DNA of 64,000 nt from Thermofilum sp. NZ13. GTDB taxonomy: Archaea > Thermoproteota > Thermoprotei > Thermofilales > Thermofilaceae. Both the position numbers and the translations under genes were made by a program. This document shows, piece after piece, positions 57,470 to 64,000 of this stretch. Numbering within the stretch: the stretch's first letter is position 1; the number at the start of each line of letters is the position of its first letter. The notes under the pieces are model-generated. The model did no database searches. It was given only the letters and a program-made list of their open reading frames with translations, and was not told where the DNA came from. The DNA lies in NCBI GenBank assembly GCA_002855745.1, contig NDWX01000003.1, forward strand, positions 124,001-188,000. The letters are read 5' to 3'.

Positions 57470-58063
57470 CTACACCTCGCACTCTAGGATAAAAAGTTTT
57501 TCAAAGAGGGACACGCCCTTTTCCTGAACAACGTAAACATTTGAGTATAGGTTCTTTAGCTGGAGCACCAGCGTGTTCACGTCCGAGAGAGAGGACGCTA
57601 TGAGCACAAGCTTTCCCCCTCCCCTCAAAAGACTCCTTGCCGTACGAGCTAGGCTTAGTGTGAACTCTACCCCCCGTGGCCCCCCGCACCAAAGGGGTTC
57701 TTCCTCGTACTCGCACGGCAGGTAGGGCGGGTTCGATACAACGATCTGGAAGGACGCTTCTCTAAATGGATCCGCTTGATTGGCTACCACCAGGTCCACG
57801 TTCTCAACCCCTACGTTGCGCAGGTAATCCTTTGCCGAGTAGACGGCCTCAACCGAGACGTCTGTCCCGACAGCGTACTCCGACCTCGACGCTAGAACTC
57901 TCGTGACGTAGCCGGAGCCGACGCCAACTTCCAGCGCAGAGGAGCAGTTGATGGTCTCCTCAACGTAGTCAGCCAAGAAGAAGGTGTCCTCGGAGGGTGT
58001 GTAGACCTGCCCTATAGCCCAAGGAGCCTCCTTACTTCGGGGTTCATCCTGTCGGGTGTCCAT
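57470..58063 (-). CDS. HemK-like class I methyltransferase
   Basis: Motif I is ALEVGVGSGYVTRVL, with the acidic VGTDVSVEAV after it, and the catalytic NPPY in IVVSNPPYLPCEYEEEP. The opening VYTPSEDTFFLADYV is the sequence typical of archaeal/eukaryal Mtq2/HemK2 release-factor glutamine methyltransferases. The role is probably methylation of the release factor aRF1 (GGQ motif). The start is uncertain, because ATG 58063 overlaps the upstream gene by 52 bases. Confidence 0.82.
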   Translation of the reverse strand: MDTRQDEPRSKEAPWAIGQVYTPSEDTFFLADYVEETINCSSALEVGVGSGYVTRVLASRSEYAVGTDVSVEAVYSAKDYLRNVGVENVDLVVANQADPFREASFQIVVSNPPYLPCEYEEEPLWCGGPRGVEFTLSLARTARSLLRGGGKLVLIASSLSDVNTLVLQLKNLYSNVYVVQEKGVSLFEKLFILECEV

Positions 58064-58317
58064 GGCGGGTCGAACACCAGCTCAACCTCCACGTCTTCCA
58101 CACCCTTCACCTTCTCCTTCACAACATCCTTAACCATTTCGAGCAGGAAGTAGGACATTGGGCAACCTACAGCCGTCAGCGTCATTTTTATCTTCACTTT
58201 TCCGCCATCCACTTGCACATCGTAGATTAGTCCTAGATCCACTACGTTGAAGGGAATTTCCGGGTCGTAAACTTCCTTAAGCGCTTCAAGGACTGCCTCC
58301 TTCGTCACCTCGCTCAT
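58012..58317 (-). CDS. MIP18/DUF59-family (SufT-like) Fe-S assembly protein
   Basis: This 101-residue protein has the family's EVYDPEIPFNVVDLGLIYDV opening and the conserved LTAVGCPMSYFLLEMV with its Cys, plus LVFDPPWTPDRM. Members help insert Fe-S clusters or act in metal-sulfur assembly. ATG 58317 follows a GGGGGA box. It overlaps the XPF gene's end by 32 bases. Confidence 0.9.
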   Translation of the reverse strand: MSEVTKEAVLEALKEVYDPEIPFNVVDLGLIYDVQVDGGKVKIKMTLTAVGCPMSYFLLEMVKDVVKEKVKGVEDVEVELVFDPPWTPDRMNPEVRRLLGL

Positions 58318-59029
58318 TATATCCCCCTGTCATATCCCCGTTCGGCCTAAATACTTTTCCATCTGCTGAGAGCTTTTTAGCCGACACGTATATGGTATCC
58401 AGTACGTCGAGAATCCTCTGGATCTTCTTAGGCCCCAGGCCCGGGATTCTACGGAGCTCGGCAGCGGAGGCAGTGAAGAATCTCCTCGGCGTTTTAAACT
58501 CTGAGAGGATTCTCTCGGCTAGCTCGTAGCTGATTCCCGGTAAGGTTGCTATCAGGTTTAGCTGGACTACGGGGATGCTCGTGTTCACTTTCAGTACTTT
58601 CTTCTTAACGGGTGGTGCGTAGCGGCTATCCTTCTTTTCAGCCCTCTTAGCGGCGATGTATATGAACAGGGCCGTTTCCCGGGGGCTTCCTGTGTGCACG
58701 ACGGAAACCCCGTTCTCGACGAGGGCGAGCATCGCGCCGTACGCCTGGTTTAGCGAGACCTCTCTGAACCTCGTTTCGGCAGACAGATCTCCCTCTATCA
58801 GGATGATTGGAACCTCATATGCCTGCTTTAGGTACCGAGACTGCTCGAAAAGCCGTTTGTCGAGAATGGAGTTAAGAAAGTCGCTAGGGGCCTTCCTCTC
58901 TATGCCGTAAACGCCGGCAACATCGTAGTCTGCCACGTCTAGTCTCCTGAACTCAAACCTTGCTCCGAGCCTGGCAAGCTCAGGTATGACCGGTGACCTG
59001 CGTTCACGGTCATCGACAACGATGATCAT
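58286..59029 (-). CDS. XPF/ERCC4-type nuclease, short archaeal form
   Basis: The nuclease domain has the ERKxxxD motif as VYGIERKAPSDF, with VVDDRERRS at the N-terminus. The helix-hairpin-helix pair follows (IATLPGISYELAERIL and LRRIPGLGPKKIQRIL). Without the helicase half, this is the short form found in crenarchaea, where it acts with PCNA on branched DNA. The length of 247 residues is normal. It overlaps the MIP18-like gene. Confidence 0.9.
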   Translation of the reverse strand: MIIVVDDRERRSPVIPELARLGARFEFRRLDVADYDVAGVYGIERKAPSDFLNSILDKRLFEQSRYLKQAYEVPIILIEGDLSAETRFREVSLNQAYGAMLALVENGVSVVHTGSPRETALFIYIAAKRAEKKDSRYAPPVKKKVLKVNTSIPVVQLNLIATLPGISYELAERILSEFKTPRRFFTASAAELRRIPGLGPKKIQRILDVLDTIYVSAKKLSADGKVFRPNGDMTGGYNERGDEGGSP

Positions 59030-59044
59030 ACACTCCTTGCTCTT

Positions 59045-60931
59045 CTACTTAGCCCTAGATTTATTTCTTGATTTTCTAGACAATCCCTTATGGTAAGCTT
59101 TCTTGTTCCCTTCAGGGCCATAAACCTCGGCTACGACTGCTGCTAGCTTTTGGGAAACCGCTTCGATCCTCGACGCGAGGTTCTCATAGTACTCTAGAAA
59201 AGTCTCCTTGATCTCAGCCACCACCTCCTCCGCTTCACGGTCCCCCGTGGCTATCTTCGCCAGCTGGGACTCCATCCGGCCCCTGACTTCCGGGAGGACG
59301 AGGCGGGGCTCAACCTCGAGTAGTGAGAGAATAAGCGTCTTACCGAGGGGGGTCGGAATGCACCTTTTCTCGCGGACTACGAAGTACCTCCTCTCTATAT
59401 TGGTGTGTATATGGTCCTGCATCGTAGCGTCTGTGCCTATACCGTACCTCTTCATGAGGGCCAGCAACTCGCTTTCGCTGAGGTAAGGTGGGGGCTGAGT
59501 TGACCTTTCCTCCAGCTTCAGGCTCCTCACCTTGAGAGTGTCTCCTTCAACCAGGTAGGGCAGAGGGTTCTCCTGGGGTCGGGCGTAGTAGTAGACGTAG
59601 TAGAAGCCGGGGTAAACGATCCTTCTGCCCTCAGCGGTCAGCTCCAGCTCCCCTAACTTGACCACGACTTTCTGCCTTTCGACCTGAGCTTTCTCGCTCA
59701 GCGTGGCAAGGAAGTGACGGGCGACGAGCTCGTACACCCTCCAGGCCTTCTCGCCGAGGGCTTTTACGATGGCGGCCTTTAAGGCCTGCCTAGTTGGGTG
59801 TATCGGAGGGTGGGCTTTATCGTCGTCGCGCCCCCTCGTCGGCGTGAAGCCCTTCGTTAGGAGCTTTTCGACGTACCAACCTACGTCCTCCCATGACGTG
59901 AACATGGAGGCCAGCTGCGGTAGGTTGAGGGTTGGCGGGTAGATCGTTGTCTCTGTCCTCGGGTACGAGATGTAGCCGTACTGGTAGAGCTTCTCTGCTA
60001 TCGCTAGAGCCTCCTTCGGCCTGATGTTGAGGAATGTCGACGCACGGCTCTCGAAGTCCACAGTGGCGAGGGGTATCGGGGGGCTTACTTCAACGATGCT
60101 TGCCTCAGAGAGCACCACAGTCGCGTGGTCCAAGCCTTTAAGGTTGCTGAAAACAGCCTGCGCCCTCTCCTTGTCTTCTCCAAGGCTTGCGGATGCAGAG
60201 AACGTACCGCCGTCGGACTCAAGCTCAGCGACGAGAACGTAGTACTTCTTCTTCTTGAACTGCTCCCTCTCGAGCTCGCGCTTCACCACGAGGTAAAGGA
60301 CTGGCGTCTGGCAGGGGCCGTAGCTGAGGAACCTTCCCAGGGGGAGACGGGATTTCTGCTTTTGAACAGCGAGAGTCAGCAGCCTCGTGAAGGAGGCGCC
60401 CACCGTTAAGTCTACAACCATCCTCGCGAAAACCTTCTTCGCCCACAGCTCCTTCGGCTCGCGGAGGTTGTTCATCGCGTTGAGGATGTCCCACTTCGTC
60501 ACGGCTGAGAACCAGGCGCGTTTAAACTCGAGGCTCGGGTTTACCTGGCCCATCACCTTCATAACTTCGAACGCTATACCCTCTCCTTCGACGTCGGCGT
60601 CGAGGGCCAGGATAACCTTCGAGGTTTGGAGGGCGAGCTTCCTGAGCGCTCTAACGTACTTGTAGGCTCCTTCCCTTACGACCTGGATGGGGGTTACGAA
60701 GAAAAGCTGCTTAGGGTCGATTGAGTTCCACTTGTTGTACTCTTTCGGGAAGTCGAAGTCCAGTATGTGTCCGATGAGCCCTATGGAAAGGTGGTTCTCA
60801 CGCCTGTACTGGAAAACGTAGGCGGGTACGCCTTCGACCAAAACTTTCCTGTATCCACCTTCTCCCAGAAACCTGGCGAAAGCCAGCGCCACGGCGGGCT
60901 TCTCGGCAACGATCACCGCGTCGTATGGCAT
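59045..60931 (-). CDS. DNA topoisomerase IA (archaeal TopA/TopIII-like)
   Basis: This type IA enzyme relaxes or decatenates DNA through a tyrosine-DNA link. The TOPRIM motif is ALDADVEGEGIA, and the active-site Tyr lies in YISYPRTETTIYP. No C-terminal zinc fingers are visible; the last 40 residues are basic (KKAYHKGLSRKSRN). The 628-residue length suits an archaeal TopIII-like enzyme. The start is ATG 60931, which overlaps the PhoH-KH stop (TGATG). Confidence 0.9.
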   Translation of the reverse strand: MPYDAVIVAEKPAVALAFARFLGEGGYRKVLVEGVPAYVFQYRRENHLSIGLIGHILDFDFPKEYNKWNSIDPKQLFFVTPIQVVREGAYKYVRALRKLALQTSKVILALDADVEGEGIAFEVMKVMGQVNPSLEFKRAWFSAVTKWDILNAMNNLREPKELWAKKVFARMVVDLTVGASFTRLLTLAVQKQKSRLPLGRFLSYGPCQTPVLYLVVKRELEREQFKKKKYYVLVAELESDGGTFSASASLGEDKERAQAVFSNLKGLDHATVVLSEASIVEVSPPIPLATVDFESRASTFLNIRPKEALAIAEKLYQYGYISYPRTETTIYPPTLNLPQLASMFTSWEDVGWYVEKLLTKGFTPTRGRDDDKAHPPIHPTRQALKAAIVKALGEKAWRVYELVARHFLATLSEKAQVERQKVVVKLGELELTAEGRRIVYPGFYYVYYYARPQENPLPYLVEGDTLKVRSLKLEERSTQPPPYLSESELLALMKRYGIGTDATMQDHIHTNIERRYFVVREKRCIPTPLGKTLILSLLEVEPRLVLPEVRGRMESQLAKIATGDREAEEVVAEIKETFLEYYENLASRIEAVSQKLAAVVAEVYGPEGNKKAYHKGLSRKSRNKSRAK

Positions 60932-62073
60932 CACTTTCTCCTTTTCTCCTCAACCTTCGGCGTCTCAGCGTGCCTTCCTCTCACGCCTATTCCAAGCATT
61001 CTCCGCATAGCCTCATCCAAGAAGCGGATGTAGGATCCCCCTTTCCCCACGAAGGCGCCGTACTCGTCAGCGTTGACGTGAACCTCTAGCTCAGCCCCCA
61101 CGAGCTCAGCCTTCACGATGTGCTTCCTAATCCAGCCAACCGGGTGTATCGCCTTCACGACCTCCGAAAGGTCGCTTGTGAGTTCGATGGCCCTAATCTG
61201 CACCCCTGCCTCCTCCTGCGCTTTGTTGATCCTCTCGCCTTTCTTGCCTATTAACCTGCTCAGAGCCCTTTCCTTAGACACAACCAGCACGTCGGGCGCG
61301 TTCTTGGCACCGTACTTCTCTTTCAGGTCTTTCAGCCACACAACGCTGACTATCTCTGCATCGGGCGCATGGGTGAGTATCACGCTCTTGACACGCTGCT
61401 CGTCCTCGGTCAGAGGCCTCCTCCGCAACCTGGTCTCTAAGGCGAGCTTGAAGCCCCTCTTCGATCCCGGCCTCACGATGTCCTCCATGCCCATGTCCAC
61501 GACTAGAGCTTTCTCCTCGCCGAGGAGGAGCTCTCTCGCGATCACTGCCGTGTTGGTCTGGTTGCCGGCGAGCACCTGAAGCACGGGGTCGCCTGCCACG
61601 ACAAGCTTCGAATTCGACCCTACGCGTATTATGACCTCCGGTAGAATCGAGGGCTCCAGGAACTGAATGTCGTCGAGAAAAACCAGAGAGTCGTCGAATG
61701 TCCTGCCGGTTAGGAAGCTCGGATCAATGAACACCAGCTTGCCGCTTGCGGTGTACTCCTTTATCGTTCCCTCTTCCACGTAACCTGAAGCTATGTCCAT
61801 GAGGTAGGAAGAGGCTAATTCGAAGTAGAGGTTTCCCAGCTCAACAGAGTTGTAAATCCTGGACTGGAGTAGGCTCACCAGCGGCCTCGCAACAACGAGC
61901 CTGCTGAACTTACCCTCCTTTAGCGCCTTCAAGCCGTACAGCAGTACGACGAAGCTCTTCCCGGTGCCGCTCGGCCCAAACACCCCGATTAGCTCCACCT
62001 CTTTGTTGTCGAGCGCATTGTAGAGTAGCTTCTGCTTCTGCGTGGCAGGCTGGAACTCCTTCACCGCCTCCAC
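60931..62073 (-). CDS. PhoH-like ATPase with two KH domains
   Basis: The N-terminal PhoH-type P-loop is GVFGPSGTGKSFVVLLYG with Walker B SLVFLDDIQFL. The C-terminal half has a KH region, LSRLIGKKGERINKAQEEAG, and another, AFVGKGGSYIRFLDEAM. An ATP-driven RNA-binding protein is implied, perhaps in RNA processing or ribosome maturation. The start is GTG 62073 or a few codons later. It is coupled to topoisomerase (TGATG overlap) and is divergent from endonuclease IV. Confidence 0.85.
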   Translation of the reverse strand: MEAVKEFQPATQKQKLLYNALDNKEVELIGVFGPSGTGKSFVVLLYGLKALKEGKFSRLVVARPLVSLLQSRIYNSVELGNLYFELASSYLMDIASGYVEEGTIKEYTASGKLVFIDPSFLTGRTFDDSLVFLDDIQFLEPSILPEVIIRVGSNSKLVVAGDPVLQVLAGNQTNTAVIARELLLGEEKALVVDMGMEDIVRPGSKRGFKLALETRLRRRPLTEDEQRVKSVILTHAPDAEIVSVVWLKDLKEKYGAKNAPDVLVVSKERALSRLIGKKGERINKAQEEAGVQIRAIELTSDLSEVVKAIHPVGWIRKHIVKAELVGAELEVHVNADEYGAFVGKGGSYIRFLDEAMRRMLGIGVRGRHAETPKVEEKRRK

Positions 62074-62096
62074 CCCTTCAACGAAATCATTAAGGA

Positions 62097-62104
62097 AATA
62101 TAAA
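62097..62104 (+). promoter_or_regulatory. TATA box of the endonuclease IV gene
   Basis: AATATAAA is centred about 26 bases upstream of the GTG at 62126, fitting a leaderless transcript and deciding the start. Confidence 0.6.
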
Positions 62105-62125
62105 CCCTGTGAGTCCGTTAACAGG

Positions 62126-63022
62126 GTGGTATCGACGGCTCTCTGGCGTCCGCAGGGAGTCTACTTCGGTCCAGCAGGTGTGCCGACGACAGTGAAGAAA
62201 GGGGGCGTTGTGGAGGGCATACTGGAGGTGAAGAGGCTTGGCCTCGACGCTATGGAGATAGAGTTTGTTAGGAAGATCTTCCTTGACGCGGAGGGCGCTA
62301 GGGAGGTCAAGAGCGTGGCTAGCCAGCTGGGTGTCGTGCTCACAGTACACGCCCCCTACTACATAAACCTCAACAGCAGCGAGGGGGACAAGGTCAAGGC
62401 TAGCATCGAGAGGATACTCGAGTCCGCTCGTGTCGGCTACAGCGCTGGAGCATGGAGCGTGTGCTTCCACGCCGGCTACTACGGGAGCGAAGACCCCCAC
62501 AAGGTCCACAACACCATCAAGTCCAGGATCCTGGAGATCGTGAGAACACTGGAGAACGAGGGCATTGAGATTTGGATTAGGCCTGAAACAACAGGTAAAC
62601 CGTCCCAGTACGGTGCTCTCGAGGAGATCCTCGAACTCAGCTCCGAAATCGACATGGTGTTGCCCGTGGTGGACTTCGCTCACCTCCACGCTAGGGGGGC
62701 AGGGGCCCTCAAGAGCTACGATGATTTTGTCAGGGTCCTCAGCTTGATAGAGGAGAAGGTCGGGAGGTACGGCCTCGACAATATGCACATCCACGTGTCA
62801 GGTATAGAGTACAGCGAGAAGGGAGAGATTAGACACCTCAACCTCGCCGAGGCTGACTTGGACTACCAGCTCCTCGTGAAAGCCCTTAGAGAGTTCGACA
62901 TCAAAGGTGTCGTCATCTCGGAGAGCCCCAACCTGGAGGGCGACGCAATGCTGCTGAAGGAGCTCTTCTACGGGCCATCGAGGAGGCGTAGGTCGAAAAC
63001 AAGGGCATCGCGAGGCGAGTAG
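62126..63022 (+). CDS. nfo: Endonuclease IV-type AP endonuclease
   Basis: This TIM-barrel zinc nuclease cuts abasic DNA. The metal-site segments are VLTVHAPYYINLN, WSVCFHAGYYG, IRPETTGKPSQYG, VVDFAHLHARG, MHIHVSGIEY and VISESPNLEGDA, in the order of Nfo. The GTG 62126 start gives 298 residues. The longer frame to 62042 lies inside the divergent gene's 5' end and is rejected. The 3' end overlaps the converging Dph2 gene by 55 bases, so the last residues (RRRRSKTRASRGE) are low complexity. Confidence 0.87.
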   Translation: MVSTALWRPQGVYFGPAGVPTTVKKGGVVEGILEVKRLGLDAMEIEFVRKIFLDAEGAREVKSVASQLGVVLTVHAPYYINLNSSEGDKVKASIERILESARVGYSAGAWSVCFHAGYYGSEDPHKVHNTIKSRILEIVRTLENEGIEIWIRPETTGKPSQYGALEEILELSSEIDMVLPVVDFAHLHARGAGALKSYDDFVRVLSLIEEKVGRYGLDNMHIHVSGIEYSEKGEIRHLNLAEADLDYQLLVKALREFDIKGVVISESPNLEGDAMLLKELFYGPSRRRRSKTRASRGE

Positions 63023-63987
63023 CCTTCAACGCTACCGCTTAGCACGTACTTCAACTCTCCGGGGTTCAGGACCGGACCGGGGAAAACCCCTTCATCGTCC
63101 AGGGCCAGGCGGGGGCAGGCCGTGTTCACAAAGGCTTCGAACCCTTGTATGTTTTCTAAAAGCTCTCGCGTCACCTCGTTGAACACAGCTATCAGGACTC
63201 TTCGACCTCTCTCCTCCAGTGTCCGCTTCACTCTAGTAGCCAGACTCACCCTGTTCTGACCTGGCTTTGAGGAAACGACTATGAGGAAGCTCCGGGCGTC
63301 TATCGCCTTCGAGATGGCGTAAAGTCTCCGGGCAACCACGTTTCTCAGCTCGACACGCGAAACTTTCTCCTGATAGGGGTCGGCGCTCCACGTGGGGCGC
63401 TCAGACCAAATGGCTGCTCCGAGCGCATGAAAAAGGCCTCCGGCAACCACCACAACGTCGTCAGCCTGCCGGATGGATGCGTAGTTGCAGCCTACTATCA
63501 GTCCCTCCACGCCTGAGAGAGAGCCTGTTATGGGCTCGAGACCTTCGCTTGCCACAGCTTCCTTCAGCGCGGGAAGCCACTTCGCGTGCTGGATTGTCGT
63601 CACGATAGCTAGCGAGCTCGCTCCAGCGTCTTTGGCTTCGCGTGCAGCTTGGGCGACGAGGCGGGTTGGGTTGAGAGTGGAGAAAGCCGGCAGGAATAGA
63701 ACCCTCGGTTTACCGGGGGGCTTGAACCACACTGGTCCGTGGTGCCCTATGTGAATGATCGCGTCGACCCCGATGCTTCTCGCCTCGTCGTAAGCCACAT
63801 CGCATCCACCCCAGGCGTGGCTTGCGGAGATGAAAGCACGCACATCCCTTTCCTCCAGGAGCTCTGAGACTGCGAGCGCGATTTTCTTTAGACCGTCAGG
63901 TGCCTGGATTAGGACCTTCCTCGCACCGTTGCTCTTCACCCAGGTAAAGATGTCCTCTTCGTTGATCTCGTAGCTATCCACGATCAC
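62968..63987 (-). CDS. dph2: Diphthamide synthase subunit Dph2
   Basis: This radical-type Fe-S enzyme adds the 3-amino-3-carboxypropyl group from SAM to the histidine of elongation factor 2. The three cluster cysteines are in AWGGCDVAYDEA, IVGCNYASI and VNTACPRLALDD, one per repeat of the three-domain fold. The length of 339 residues is normal. ATG 63987 is close to the window end and the promoter is not visible. Confidence 0.93.
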   Translation of the reverse strand: MIVDSYEINEEDIFTWVKSNGARKVLIQAPDGLKKIALAVSELLEERDVRAFISASHAWGGCDVAYDEARSIGVDAIIHIGHHGPVWFKPPGKPRVLFLPAFSTLNPTRLVAQAAREAKDAGASSLAIVTTIQHAKWLPALKEAVASEGLEPITGSLSGVEGLIVGCNYASIRQADDVVVVAGGLFHALGAAIWSERPTWSADPYQEKVSRVELRNVVARRLYAISKAIDARSFLIVVSSKPGQNRVSLATRVKRTLEERGRRVLIAVFNEVTRELLENIQGFEAFVNTACPRLALDDEGVFPGPVLNPGELKYVLSGSVEGYSPRDALVFDLRLLDGP

Positions 63988-64000
63988 GAAGCAGTAGTGC

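Overview
The window reads as a chromosomal segment of a hyperthermophilic Thermoproteota (crenarchaeote). The evidence is a set of archaeal-type information genes (TIP49, Hjc, short XPF, NucS, Taw1, Dph2, TtuA/TtuB, a PhoH-KH ATPase, archaeal AsnRS), A/T-rich TATA boxes about 26 bases upstream of many GTG/ATG starts (leaderless mRNAs), GC-rich coding sequence and very tight gene packing. The mix resembles Thermofilum-like genomes, but that placement is inference from gene content. No rRNA, CRISPR array or replication origin is visible, and one tRNA (Gly-GCC) is present.

Layout. 0-1.9 kb: a cut-off gene, a membrane-anchored hypothetical and about 1 kb of decayed sequence holding a transglutaminase-like relic. 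1.9-10.1 kb: Hjc, TIP49, a membrane protein, an S2P protease with PDZ, a degenerate metallo-beta-lactamase-fold protein, a MrfA/Hrq1-like helicase, a methyltransferase and AsnRS. 10.1-13.3 kb: feoA, feoB and a NrdG-like radical SAM gene; feoB is interrupted by an in-frame TGA exactly at its conserved Cys codon. 13.3-26.4 kb: an MFS transporter fused to a PhoU/DUF47-like domain, Taw1, HtpX, NucS, a Cas4-like nuclease, a 2-oxoacid:ferredoxin oxidoreductase, a DUF123 protein, nicotinate phosphoribosyltransferase, an ArsR-like regulator, tRNA-Gly and small membrane proteins. 26.4-35 kb: a 54-residue poly-Glu protein, a ROK kinase, CysRS, a polar amino-acid ABC transporter and an Mrp ATPase. 35-37.3 kb: a TnpB-like gene with a changed RuvC glutamate, a structured 3' flank, and a broken SWIM zinc-finger gene. 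37.3-44.2 kb: a mini S2P protease, a polyamine-type ABC transporter with a Tat-signal binding protein on the opposite strand, a tandem SagB-like protein and RdgB. 44.2-44.35 kb: a 76-base candidate ncRNA with its own TATA box. 44.4-50 kb: five pilin-like or secreted-protein genes, one split by a perfect 14-bp tandem duplication. 50-64 kb: TtuA/TtuB tRNA thiolation, a CRM-domain protein, a phosphoesterase, class II HMG-CoA reductase, a CPBP protease, an ECF S component, a presenilin/SPP-like protease, then a repair and translation cluster (PdaD, methyltransferase, MIP18-like, XPF, topoisomerase IA, PhoH-KH, endonuclease IV, Dph2).

How it fits together. The transport genes (iron, polar amino acids, polyamine-type solutes, a vitamin-type ECF S component) together with the ferredoxin oxidoreductase and NrdG-like activator fit an anaerobic heterotroph that scavenges nutrients. 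Five membrane-protease families and a pilin-like cluster point to an actively managed envelope. Four genes carry stops or frameshifts (feoB, the surface gene, the transglutaminase-like relic, the SWIM gene). The most interesting items are the feoB UGA at a functional Cys, the 76-base ncRNA, the 14-bp switch-like duplication, and the altered TnpB with its candidate guide RNA.
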